Positions 53,395 to 61,876 of a stretch of DNA of 64,000 nucleotides are shown here, in pieces. Every line of letters begins with the position of its first letter. Position 1 is the stretch's first letter. Both the position numbers and the translations under genes were made by a program. This DNA is from Flavobacterium ajazii (GTDB taxonomy: Bacteria; Bacteroidota; Bacteroidia; Flavobacteriales; Flavobacteriaceae): positions 620,001 through 684,000 of the forward strand of contig NZ_JAAEHL010000001.1 in the NCBI RefSeq assembly GCF_010614725.1. Reading direction: 5' to 3'. The notes under the pieces are model-generated. The model was given only the letters and a program-made list of their open reading frames with translations. It was not told the origin of the DNA and did not search any database.

Positions 53395-53440
53395 CAAATT
53401 TAGTTTTTCCATAAGTCATCAGTATCCTGTTCTATACTGC
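53395..53440 (-). promoter_or_regulatory. GH43 operon promoter with operator motif AGAACAGGATACT
   Basis: In minus-strand sense GCAGTATAGAACAGGATACT covers 53440-53421, its ACAGGA core being 53430-53425. After exactly 22 nt comes TAAATTTG (53402-53395), a perfect TAnnTTTG. The flanks AGTAT and ATACT (53421-53425, 53435-53439) are also inverted. It lies just past the PL22 stop. Confidence 0.75.
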
Positions 53441-53457
53441 ATTTCTTTTTAAATCAC

Positions 53458-54798
53458 TTATTTACGTTTCAGCCATTCTTTCGGAACATTGACAATACAG
53501 ATATTCATCGTGCGATTATCCTCGGAGAGCATCGCTGACTGAATTTGGATTTTTGTTCCGTCCCTGTTAAAAGTTGGATGAATATGATCAGCAGCTGTTT
53601 GTTTATGTCCTGTAGTAAGCATTATCATTTCGTTTGTCTTTCGGTCAATCAAATACAAACTTCTTGAAAAGTCGTCACCAACTGCCCATCTTCCATCAGC
53701 AGAGCCATGCACATGCCATAATCCACTGCCGCTTTTGGTTTGTCCGGCGATAATCATTTCACGGGTTCTCAGATTTACAATTGCTAAACCTGTTGGTTTT
53801 TCACGGGTTCCTGTATTTCCCCAATTACTTTCCTGCCCTGGGTTTTCAGGATTTCTGATTTCTCCGTTTTTCGCAGTTTCAACTGGTATTTCTTTTTGAA
53901 TATCAATTTTTCGATGCCCCATAATTGCCATCGCCACTTCATCTTTAGAAATTACGGCTTCATGCGTTACCCATTCATAATCAGATTCGGGATACAATGG
54001 GCGCAAACCTGTTCCGTCTGCCATAACAGTCCATGTTCGTTGAGGTGACTTCCCTCCTGTTTCCCAACAGAAAACAAGCTCTCCGGGATTCCATATATTA
54101 GACTGGATATGTCCCACCTGAAATGGCACCGAAACAACATGTTTAAATTCACCCGTTCTTAAATTCAGACTGCCAATTCCGCCCGGTCCTGCTCCCATAT
54201 TTCTGGGACCAATACTTTTTTCAATTTTAACATTCGGATCTAAATATCTGGCAGCTTCTTCTTTGCCGATTCTAAAATAAATTCGTTCCTCATCAGCATC
54301 CAGAGCCATATCGCCCGAAGCACCCATTTCGGGATTTGTTATTCCGCAAATTCGTTCGTAAGCTGAAACGGGTTTCATTTTTCCGGCCTGACTGTCTTCA
54401 AAAACAGCTTCCAGATTCACTTCCATAATCTGCATTTTATCTCCTTCTCCCTGGCGCATAAAATACAGTTTCATCGATTTTTGAGCCATGCAAAGCGTTC
54501 CTGTATAACCACCCTCTGTTACCTGAACCATTACTCCTGATTTTTCGTTGACTGCAACAACTTCTCCATTTGCTCTTTTCGTCCTGAAGATTAGCCATTC
54601 TCCATCTGCTGTCCACTGAGGATGCGTAGGATACGTTTTAGAATCTCCGGCAGATTTTGTAGTTAAAAAAATCAGTTCCTGACCCGTGACAGGATCCTTA
54701 ATTATCTTTTTTTCTGATGGAAACCTGGTACCAATCTGGCTAAAAGCTGTTAGGGTAACGAATAAGGAAAATATATGTATTGCTGATTTTAATTTCAT
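53458..54798 (-). CDS. Oligogalacturonate lyase, PL22 family
   Basis: 446 aa with a signal peptide (MKLKSAIHIFSLFVTLTAFS), so this copy acts in the periplasm, unlike the classical cytoplasmic Ogl. PL22 seven-bladed propeller blocks: GTRFPSEKKIIKDPVTGQELIFLT, THPQWTADGEWLIFRTKR, GSLNLRTGEFKHVVSVPFQVGHIQSNIWNPGELVFCWETGG (start near 205), DYEWVTHEAVISKDEVAMAIMGHR and HIHPTFNRDGTKIQIQSA, with the manganese-binding His residues in HIQ, THEA and HIHP. It splits short (un)saturated galacturonides to monomers. 256 bp and a repeat cluster separate it from GH105. Confidence 0.93.
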   Translation of the reverse strand: MKLKSAIHIFSLFVTLTAFSQIGTRFPSEKKIIKDPVTGQELIFLTTKSAGDSKTYPTHPQWTADGEWLIFRTKRANGEVVAVNEKSGVMVQVTEGGYTGTLCMAQKSMKLYFMRQGEGDKMQIMEVNLEAVFEDSQAGKMKPVSAYERICGITNPEMGASGDMALDADEERIYFRIGKEEAARYLDPNVKIEKSIGPRNMGAGPGGIGSLNLRTGEFKHVVSVPFQVGHIQSNIWNPGELVFCWETGGKSPQRTWTVMADGTGLRPLYPESDYEWVTHEAVISKDEVAMAIMGHRKIDIQKEIPVETAKNGEIRNPENPGQESNWGNTGTREKPTGLAIVNLRTREMIIAGQTKSGSGLWHVHGSADGRWAVGDDFSRSLYLIDRKTNEMIMLTTGHKQTAADHIHPTFNRDGTKIQIQSAMLSEDNRTMNICIVNVPKEWLKRK

Positions 54799-54864
54799 CT
54801 TGGTTTCAATTTTAGGAATTGACAGGTCAGTATAAAAATTTCTTTTAGTACTGCCTCAATTAAT

Positions 54865-54965
54865 CTCGCAAAGGCGCAAAGACACAGAGTTTTTATTTGA
54901 AGTATTATAATTTGGCTAAAGCCGATAATTCATAAAAATTTTTAACCTCCAGCCTTAGCTGGAGG
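54865..54965. repeat. Repeat cluster with hairpins between GH105 and PL22
   Basis: Three parts are seen: CTCGCAAAGGCGCAAAGAC (from 54865), GGCTAAAGCC (54914-54923) and the perfect hairpin CCTCCAGC-CTTA-GCTGGAGG (54946-54965). Words of this kind look like dispersed genomic repeats. They may also act as a 3' end for the GH105 transcript. Confidence 0.55.
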
Positions 54966-55054
54966 CAATTCAATCTTAACAAAGCTTTTGTTTTTAACTT
55001 TCGAAAAAATATTTTAATCTTAATTATGACTAAAAATTTAAAGACTTAACCTCT

Positions 55055-56407
55055 CTATTTGTGCAGATTGTTTTTACCTTCAACTTTTAATTGTATAGCG
55101 CTATCGTTTATCTGAAACTGAGTATCTTTTAGCAACAAAATCACTTCGGCTCCTGCCAATAAAACAGGGCCATAACCATGAGCAGCAAAAACATTTATCG
55201 GACGATAATAGTAAAACGCAGGATCAAAACCCATTCCTGTTCCTACACAGGTTCCTTCTACCTGACCCTTATCGTTTACTTTTGAGGCAACTGCATTCCA
55301 ACCCAATAAAACGGCTGGCCCATATGTCATTTTATCAACATAACCACGATTAATCGCTCTGGCGATTGAATACGTATAGATAGCAGTGGCAGAAGTTTCT
55401 AAATATGAATCGTTTCTGTCTAATAACTGATGCCAAAAACCGGTTCCGTGCTGATATTGTACTAATCCTGCAATGTGCTTTTGTAATTGTGATAACACTT
55501 GTGGATATCCCGGATGACTTTTAGGTAAAACTTCAAGTAATTCAACCATAGTCATTACAGCCCAGCCATTTGCCCTTGCCCAGTGAAACTGTGGATGTAC
55601 TTCCATAGACTCAACCCAGCCGTGCATGTAAATTCCTTTCTGCTCATTAAACATTCTTTTAGAAAACTGATTTACCTGTTTTACGGCATCATCAAAATAT
55701 TTTGAATCACCCGTATAAGCTCCCATTTGCGCTAAAGCCGGTACACTCATAAACATATCATCAAGCCAGAGTGTATTGTCCTGAGGTCTGTTTCTGGCTA
55801 AAGTTCCGTCTTTTAACCTAAACTGCTCACTGCTGATGAAGTGGATATAATTATTAACCAAAGGATCGATGTTGGTTTTTAAACCGTCTTTTTTGGCTTT
55901 AATGAAGGCAGCACAAAGCGCTCCTGCAAAATCCAGCGCTTCCGGATGAAGCGTTTTGAGCATGTCTTTATCCTTGATGTTTTTTTCCTGAATATTTGCT
56001 GCAACATCAGCGATTAATTGTATTCTTTTATTTGAATAATCGGCAAAGTATTTTTCTCCTGTAGCCTTAGAAGCCAAAAGCATTCCTGCATAGGTAACGC
56101 CCCATTCGTAACTGGTTAGTCTAAAAGCTCCTGGTTCGAAAATAATGTCTTCTTTATTTTTTTTATAATCAGTAATTTCTGCTTTTGTTACTGCACTTAC
56201 AATTTTTGAAGCCGAATTTTTATCTAAAAAATTATAAACTCTGTCCAAAACCACTTTTATATCTTCTTTTTGCGGAATAACATAAGGCGTTGGATAATCC
56301 GGTTGCATTAAATGTAATGGTGCCGTAGCATCATTCTTCTGGGCATTTGCAAAACTGCAGGCTCCAAAAACTAATAAGGTGATAATCTTAGTTGGTTTAT
56401 AGTTCAT
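55055..56407 (-). CDS. Unsaturated rhamnogalacturonyl hydrolase, GH105 family
   Basis: 450 aa with a signal peptide (to CSFANAQ). Its (alpha/alpha)6 barrel pattern includes FRLTSYEWGVTYAGMLLASKATG, RNRPQDNTLWLDDMFMSVPALAQMG (the catalytic Asp region), WARANGWAVMTMVELLEVLP and LLDRNDSYLETSATAIYTYSIARAINRGY. GH105 removes the unsaturated uronic acid from the end of lyase products, in step with PL11 and PL9. It starts 30 bp after the DUF4861 stop. Confidence 0.93.
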   Translation of the reverse strand: MNYKPTKIITLLVFGACSFANAQKNDATAPLHLMQPDYPTPYVIPQKEDIKVVLDRVYNFLDKNSASKIVSAVTKAEITDYKKNKEDIIFEPGAFRLTSYEWGVTYAGMLLASKATGEKYFADYSNKRIQLIADVAANIQEKNIKDKDMLKTLHPEALDFAGALCAAFIKAKKDGLKTNIDPLVNNYIHFISSEQFRLKDGTLARNRPQDNTLWLDDMFMSVPALAQMGAYTGDSKYFDDAVKQVNQFSKRMFNEQKGIYMHGWVESMEVHPQFHWARANGWAVMTMVELLEVLPKSHPGYPQVLSQLQKHIAGLVQYQHGTGFWHQLLDRNDSYLETSATAIYTYSIARAINRGYVDKMTYGPAVLLGWNAVASKVNDKGQVEGTCVGTGMGFDPAFYYYRPINVFAAHGYGPVLLAGAEVILLLKDTQFQINDSAIQLKVEGKNNLHK

Positions 56408-56437
56408 GGTTAGATGTTTTTTAGTTAGTAAAATTTA

Positions 56438-57721
56438 TTATTTCTTTATTTCAACGGTTATTCTGGCAGAAAGTTGTTTTGCCAGAGTGGTTACATAATT
56501 GCTGAAATAAACGGAATCTTTAAAGTTTTCATCAGCACTCAGTTCCCATCCTGCGATTGGGTAATAACTAATTGGCTGATTGTTTTTTGTATCCACTTTT
56601 ATCAAATAGGAATTGGTCAATTTACCTGTCTTTGGAGCTTCAGTATATCCTTTATAATTCGCCTTCGGAATAATAACAGCTGTTCCTAAAATCCATTGAC
56701 GCTCATAAGTCAGTTTATCATGCTGAATAAAACAAACATAATCTCCGGAATCAATTACCTGCAGCGGATTTTGATTATTGATATTCGAGAGCGCAATAAC
56801 CAACGTTTCATTGCCTTTCAATCCGTTTAAGGAAACAGTGTTTTTATAGCCATACATTCCCGGCCAGATTGACGCGGTTTCCTGTACCTGATATTTATTT
56901 CCTGAAGCCTGCCAATTTTGATATTTATAACTCAAAACAGAATTTACCGGACCTTCACTTACAATTTTGAAAGTCGTTTTTTCAACGTTATTTATAGTAT
57001 CATTGATTAGAATACCAAGTCTGTTGATTTCATCCCCCACAAGCAATCCGTAACCACCTAATCCGGCTGAAGTTCCTACAGGAAAAATATCCCTTCCCCA
57101 GTCGTGCATCTGATGGTAATTATCTTCTACGGCTCCTGTGCTACTGATACCAACATTTTCAGGTGTAATTCCGGGAGTCTTTTTTCCGAAAACATCTTTA
57201 CAATTTCTTCCGTCCAGATAATGTCTGAAACCCACTTTATCATTTTCCCAGGTTGGGCCGTCAGTCTGGTATTTTTGAAAACCTAATTTTTTATACACCT
57301 GATTCGCTAATAAAACTTCTTCAGTTGCCGGCTGCACAGGTAAATTTTCAGCTTCTCTCTTTCCGAATCTTGCACTGGTTTTTACTATATATTTAGGAAT
57401 TGTATCGGACCATTTCAGTTCAATAATTTTCTTTTCTTTTGGAGAAAAATCAGCTACAAAAAACAACTCATCCCATTTTCCGTCACCATTCAGATCGTTT
57501 ATCTGAGCCGGAATGGTATCTGAATTTTGCAATACTATCGGAAAAGATTTTTCGGTTCCCTTTACTTTTAACGTGCTTCTTTTTATTGAAACTGCTTTTT
57601 GAGGCAATTCCAAATCCGAATTATTAGTTAAAACAATTTTAGCTGATTGTGATTTTTGCGCTTTACAACTTAAAAAAATCATAGCCGATAAAGCTATTGA
57701 AAGACTGAGTTTCGATTTCAT
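56438..57721 (-). CDS. DUF4861 lipoprotein
   Basis: 427 aa with a lipobox (IFLSC, Cys19). It fits DUF4861: VKGTEKSFPIVLQNSDTIPAQINDLNGDGKWDELFFVADF near the N-terminus, GPTWENDKVGFRHYLDGRNCKDVFGKKTPGI, YHQMHDWGRDIFPVGTSAGLGGYGLLVGDEI and IWPGMYGYKNTVSL (used as block labels). Genes of this family commonly lie beside GH105/GH88-type genes in pectin loci, which suggests work on unsaturated uronides, but the activity is not settled to my knowledge. Tight spacing: 24 bp from the CBM9/PKD gene and 30 bp to GH105. Confidence 0.85.
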   Translation of the reverse strand: MKSKLSLSIALSAMIFLSCKAQKSQSAKIVLTNNSDLELPQKAVSIKRSTLKVKGTEKSFPIVLQNSDTIPAQINDLNGDGKWDELFFVADFSPKEKKIIELKWSDTIPKYIVKTSARFGKREAENLPVQPATEEVLLANQVYKKLGFQKYQTDGPTWENDKVGFRHYLDGRNCKDVFGKKTPGITPENVGISSTGAVEDNYHQMHDWGRDIFPVGTSAGLGGYGLLVGDEINRLGILINDTINNVEKTTFKIVSEGPVNSVLSYKYQNWQASGNKYQVQETASIWPGMYGYKNTVSLNGLKGNETLVIALSNINNQNPLQVIDSGDYVCFIQHDKLTYERQWILGTAVIIPKANYKGYTEAPKTGKLTNSYLIKVDTKNNQPISYYPIAGWELSADENFKDSVYFSNYVTTLAKQLSARITVEIKK

Positions 57722-57745
57722 TATTCTTGTTTTTATTTTACTAAC

Positions 57746-58828
57746 TTATTTGACCGCAACATCCCAGATTTTTGACAATCTAGATTTTCCTTTTGGCCCT
57801 GAAATGTCTAAAACTACAACATATTTTCCGGCATCCTTATATTCATGAACCGGATTTTTTTCTAAAGAAGTATTTCCATCACCAAAATCCCATTTGTATG
57901 ATTCTATTTCGCCTAGAGACTGGTCGATAAAAGCTACTGTTCTGTTATTTTTATCAATGACATTGAAAGTCCATTTTGCACTGATTTCCTTTTGAAATTG
58001 TTTTTCTAAAGGCATTAATTTAAACGAAAGACTGTAAGATGCATTTCCATACATTTTATGTTCTTTTGAAAGATTCCAAAAACCGTTGTTTTTGTCGTTA
58101 TTTACATCATCATAATCTATAATTGCCCAACAGAGACCTATGTTTTTGTTTTCTTCTAAAACAGATTCTACTGCTCTTGACGGATCATTTCCTGCATAAT
58201 CAAAAGGAGTAATCCAGAATTCTAAAGTCAGTTTTCCTGATTCTCCTGCTTTAAAATTATAATTTGAAGCTGCATTAGCATACGGAAGTTCCTTAATCCA
58301 GGGCTGACTTCCCCAAACCAGTGTCCAGTCTTTTCCTTCTGCAGGCGTAAAAATATGATAATTCTGAGCATGAACCCCATGATAAGAAAAATAGGCATCC
58401 ATCGTATTTGTCAATGCAGGATTAGGATGAAACCTGTCTATAAACGGCCCGCCGGACTGATCTGCATCAACAATAACTTCAAAAGTATCATTGTGAAGAC
58501 CCGGCAACGAAAAATCCCAATAATCATCATAAGCCTCATATAAAAAATACAAACGATTCAACCCTTTAACCCAGGCAACCTTAACACTTACATCTAAATT
58601 TTTAGGATTTGCTTTGGCATGTTTTCCACTGTCTTCCCATAACTGATCCATTCCGACAATATAACTTTCAGGAACCATTTTCCAGTCATCAGCTTTTCCG
58701 TCTATGGTTGGAATTTTATTGGCTGGAAACTGAAAAACTTTAAAAGTTCTGGTGTCTTGTGACCAGCTATAAAAACTCAAAAAGAAAAATAAAATTAAGA
58801 CTGCTACTCTATTTTTGTTAGGCTTCAT
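57746..58828 (-). CDS. CBM9-like carbohydrate-binding protein with PKD domain
   Basis: 360 aa with a signal peptide (AVLILFFFLSFYSWSQ). Residues about 30-265 match the CBM9/cellobiose-binding DOMON-like sandwich: IPTIDGKADDWKMVPES, DVSVKVAWVKGLNRLYFLYEAYDDYWDFS, LHNDTFEVIVDADQSGG. Residues about 275-360 form a PKD domain (VAFIDQSLGEIESYKWDFGDGNTS, HEYKDAGKYVVVLDISG). No catalytic residues are seen, so it is likely a polysaccharide-binding surface or periplasmic protein. It lies 35 bp after GH28 and before the DUF4861 gene. Confidence 0.82.
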   Translation of the reverse strand: MKPNKNRVAVLILFFFLSFYSWSQDTRTFKVFQFPANKIPTIDGKADDWKMVPESYIVGMDQLWEDSGKHAKANPKNLDVSVKVAWVKGLNRLYFLYEAYDDYWDFSLPGLHNDTFEVIVDADQSGGPFIDRFHPNPALTNTMDAYFSYHGVHAQNYHIFTPAEGKDWTLVWGSQPWIKELPYANAASNYNFKAGESGKLTLEFWITPFDYAGNDPSRAVESVLEENKNIGLCWAIIDYDDVNNDKNNGFWNLSKEHKMYGNASYSLSFKLMPLEKQFQKEISAKWTFNVIDKNNRTVAFIDQSLGEIESYKWDFGDGNTSLEKNPVHEYKDAGKYVVVLDISGPKGKSRLSKIWDVAVK

Positions 58829-58862
58829 TTAAGACAATTCTTTTGGTTAAAATCATTTTCTG

Positions 58863-60257
58863 CTACAACTTTGAAATATCAATAGCTTTATATTTTAATG
58901 GATTGGCAGATTCTCCTTTAAAATTAATCAATTCAATCCCCGTAGATTCAACTGCCTGGACAGCATTCGTAAAATAATCCGGAATATTATTTCCCCACCT
59001 TATACTGCAATTTTCCAGCACTATGTCGTCTGTAAACCGAATTGAGATTCCAGGCGTGTCATGTTTTTCAATTGATTCATAGGCTTTTGTAGGTTTGTTA
59101 TCAAATACGTTTCCCGGATATTTTGTCCATCTGTTTAATGTAACAGCTACATTTTTAAATCGGATGTCTGAAATCCGGCTTTCCTTTGTACCGTTTACAC
59201 GAATACTGTTTTCAGCTAATCCCTTTACATTTTCAATTTTTACCTTATAAATTTTTCCAATTTTAGTTTCTGGATTTCTGGGTATAGCTGTTAGAGAAAT
59301 TGCCTCACCTCTTCCCCACCAAGGATTCGAATGATATCGTGACATAAAATTAATGTCTTTAAAAAGAATATCATGAACATTACCTTCATCCCGAAGCTGA
59401 ATAGTTAATCCACGACAGCTGGTTTTAATTTCACAGCGTTCAAAAACTACATTGCAGATATCCTGAGTTGTTTCTGTTCCGATTTTCACACCTGAGTCCT
59501 GAGTTTCCAGCTCACAATCATGAACCCAGATATTCGATGACGGACCATAATCGGTTTCCTGCTGAGTCACTTTTATTACTATTGCATCATCTCCGCAGCT
59601 TATTTTACAATTACGAATTTCTACATTTCGGCAATGATCAGGATCTATTCCGTCACAATTAGGTACATCAAGGTTGTTTTTGATTTTAATACCATCAATT
59701 AGCACATTCTCACAGCCTAGCATGTGAAGACTCCATGACGGTGCCTTTTCAATAGTTATATCGATTATTTTTAAGTTTTTACATTTGGTCAGGATAAATA
59801 ATTTTGGTCTCCATTTCATTGGCATCCAAATCTCCTTAATCGTATCATAATGCGTCATAAATTCCAACGCTCTTCCATTAATGTTCCCTGTTCCTGATAT
59901 TTTTAAATTCTCGGCATCATTAGCAATTATAGATCCCTCAACTGCATAATCATCATTTTTTGTACTGACTAAAAGCTGGGCGTTGCCCTCTAAATGAAAT
60001 TCTATATTGCTTTTTAAAACAAGGGTACTAATTAAATATTGACGATTCTTTGGAACTAAAACTTTGGTTCCGTTTCCTAATTTCGCCGCTTTGTCAATCG
60101 CATTTTGAATTGCTTTTGTATCAAGTGTTTTTCCATCTCCTTTGGCACCGTATTTAGTAATATCAATGACAGTCTTGCTTTGTGCAACTAAAGACTGAAT
60201 CCCTGTGTTCATTAAAACCAGAAATATCAAAAACGTATGAAAAAGAGATTTATTCAT
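58863..60257 (-). CDS. Secreted GH28-family enzyme with altered active-site motif
   Basis: 464 aa with a signal peptide (to IQSLVAQ). The GH28 start is TVIDITKYGAKGDGKTLDTKAIQNAIDKA. The catalytic acids are in NCDGIDPDHCRNV (about 200) and CGDDAIVIK (about 219-227). Where most polygalacturonases have GHGxSIGS, this one has DSGVKIGTETTQ (about 252-263), with no histidine, and the RxK loop reads RGLTIQLRDEG (about 280-290). It is thus unlikely to be a plain endo-polygalacturonase; activity on RG-I or on modified uronides is more probable. Confidence 0.87.
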   Translation of the reverse strand: MNKSLFHTFLIFLVLMNTGIQSLVAQSKTVIDITKYGAKGDGKTLDTKAIQNAIDKAAKLGNGTKVLVPKNRQYLISTLVLKSNIEFHLEGNAQLLVSTKNDDYAVEGSIIANDAENLKISGTGNINGRALEFMTHYDTIKEIWMPMKWRPKLFILTKCKNLKIIDITIEKAPSWSLHMLGCENVLIDGIKIKNNLDVPNCDGIDPDHCRNVEIRNCKISCGDDAIVIKVTQQETDYGPSSNIWVHDCELETQDSGVKIGTETTQDICNVVFERCEIKTSCRGLTIQLRDEGNVHDILFKDINFMSRYHSNPWWGRGEAISLTAIPRNPETKIGKIYKVKIENVKGLAENSIRVNGTKESRISDIRFKNVAVTLNRWTKYPGNVFDNKPTKAYESIEKHDTPGISIRFTDDIVLENCSIRWGNNIPDYFTNAVQAVESTGIELINFKGESANPLKYKAIDISKL

Positions 60258-60406
60258 TCCTGTTAGTTCTTTTTTTAAATATTTCTAATAATTTATGATT
60301 ACACTAAATTCTATTTCATTACTCTCAAAAATTAGATGCAAACAATTTAAAATATAATTAATAAACAAATTTGAGCTATCCCGTTTTTGTGTGAATCACA
60401 AAATAA

Positions 60407-60721
60407 TTAATCCAAATGGAAAACTTCCTTCAGACCAATAGCAACAGGAGAATTATCAGGATTGGTTTCCATAATATCGCCCATGTAAGCCCACCATTTT
60501 TTCACAATCGGATGATTTGGTAATAAATTAAAATCAAAATCAGTACTTATTTTTTGAACTGCAAAAAGAATTAAAGTTTCTTCATCCAAAAAAATACTGT
60601 AATCCTGTATTCCCGTTTCAGAAAGCAGGTTTGACAGTTCTGGCCAGATTTCGTCGTGTCGCTTTTTGTATTCAGCCTCAAATCCCGGTTTTAATTTCAT
60701 TTTAAAAGCATTTCTTACCAT
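60407..60721 (-). CDS. rhaM: L-rhamnose mutarotase
   Basis: 104 aa, exactly the RhaM size. Family features are KLKPGFEAEYKKRHDEIWPEL, the DYSIFLDEETLILFAVQ strand and WWAYMGDIMETNPDNSP. It converts between the alpha and beta anomers of L-rhamnose for transport or isomerisation. It is about 46 kb from rhaT-rhaEW-rhaI but lies in an operon whose promoter carries the same operator motif, so the two operons are probably co-induced. Confidence 0.93.
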   Translation of the reverse strand: MVRNAFKMKLKPGFEAEYKKRHDEIWPELSNLLSETGIQDYSIFLDEETLILFAVQKISTDFDFNLLPNHPIVKKWWAYMGDIMETNPDNSPVAIGLKEVFHLD

Positions 60722-60757
60722 AATTTTTAAGTTTTTAAGAGTTTTCTCTAAAGATAT

Positions 60758-61828
60758 TTATATTATTTTGAAAATAAACGAAGAAGCTGTTTCAAATTTT
60801 CCGCCTTGTGAAGCAGTAAACAAATAAGTCGCTTTTCCGTTTTGAAATAAGAGCTGAGGGCGTTCTGCACGCCCATATCTATTAAGATGTTTTAGTGCTA
60901 TGGGCTGACTGATATATTTATTCAGCGGCTGATAGGAAATTAAAGGATCAGACCAGTGAATTCCATCTTCGGAATCCATATAAAGCCCGTAATCCTGTCC
61001 AAAAACACCTAAATCCCTAGCCAGCATTTTGAACTTTTTATCTTCATACCATACAAAAGCATCTTCGCATTGTTTATTATCTCCTAATTTTGAAAAATCA
61101 ACAACGGGATTACCTTCATATTTTTTGTAAGGTCCTTCCAAAGATTTAGCAACAGCCAATCCATATTTTCTGTTGCCTTTAACTGGAAATTTTGGATGCT
61201 CATAATTTTCCGTATCCAATGATTTATAGTACAGCCAGTATTCTCCATTGGGATGTTTTAAAAAAGAAGGATTTGTAGTCAAAAGATCATCCCATGAACC
61301 TTCATTTCCAGGAAGCAACAAAGGTTTGTCAGGTCTTTTCCACGGGCCATAAAGAGAATCTGAAATTGCCAATCCGATACGTTTGGTATTCATTTTACCA
61401 TTTGAATTTCCCATAAAAAATAACGCATATTTTCCATCAACATAATGAATACTTGGGTTATGACAAGTTGTTGCATCCCAAAATCCTTCACCGCGTGGAG
61501 CCAGAACAGTACTTACATACGTATAAGGTCCTTCCGGTTTATCGGCAACGGCATGAGCTATTTCTGAACCGTTAATCCAGCCGCTCATTGATTTGGCTTT
61601 TGGCCAGCGGGAAAAAAAAACATGAATTTTTCCATCAGGTCCTTCAATAGGGCTGTTACACCATACATAGAAGTCTTCAAATTCAAGTGCACGACCTACC
61701 GGTTTAAGTCTTTTCTCGAAATCAGAAAGTATCGGATCAGATTGAAAATTATTACTCCTGAGTGGAAACGGCAAACACAGCCCAATAAGAGCAAGCGAAT
61801 TACCAATTATGAATTTTCTTCTGTTCAT
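60758..61828 (-). CDS. Beta-propeller glycoside hydrolase (GH43/GH32-like) with Tat-like signal
   Basis: 356 aa. The N-terminus MNRRKFIIGNSLALIGLCLPF has a twin-arginine motif followed by a hydrophobic stretch. The mature part has five-bladed propeller features: DFYVWCNSPIEGPDGKIHVFFSRWP, AHAVADKPEGPYTYVSTVL, TCHNPSIHYVDGKYALFFMGN, TTNPSFLKHPNGEYWLYYKS and CEDAFVWYEDKKFKMLARDLG. The three acidic positions resemble clans GH-F and GH-J, but I cannot name a family. It lies 36 bp before rhaM in the same operon, suggesting a role in RG-I trimming. Confidence 0.75.
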   Translation of the reverse strand: MNRRKFIIGNSLALIGLCLPFPLRSNNFQSDPILSDFEKRLKPVGRALEFEDFYVWCNSPIEGPDGKIHVFFSRWPKAKSMSGWINGSEIAHAVADKPEGPYTYVSTVLAPRGEGFWDATTCHNPSIHYVDGKYALFFMGNSNGKMNTKRIGLAISDSLYGPWKRPDKPLLLPGNEGSWDDLLTTNPSFLKHPNGEYWLYYKSLDTENYEHPKFPVKGNRKYGLAVAKSLEGPYKKYEGNPVVDFSKLGDNKQCEDAFVWYEDKKFKMLARDLGVFGQDYGLYMDSEDGIHWSDPLISYQPLNKYISQPIALKHLNRYGRAERPQLLFQNGKATYLFTASQGGKFETASSFIFKII

Positions 61829-61876
61829 TTTATTTTTATGTAAAAATCAAATTTTCAATATTTTAAAATAATTTAA

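Noticed and set aside
53369..53419. Longer start for the GH43 gene ending at 51935
   Set aside because: It lies upstream of a perfect -7 element, and the shorter start gives the signal peptide.
54822..54833. Near match to the operator (ACAGGTCAGTAT) upstream of PL22
   Set aside because: It points away from PL22, the core base differs (ACAGGT) and no TAnnTTTG lies 22 nt downstream. It is not counted as a site.
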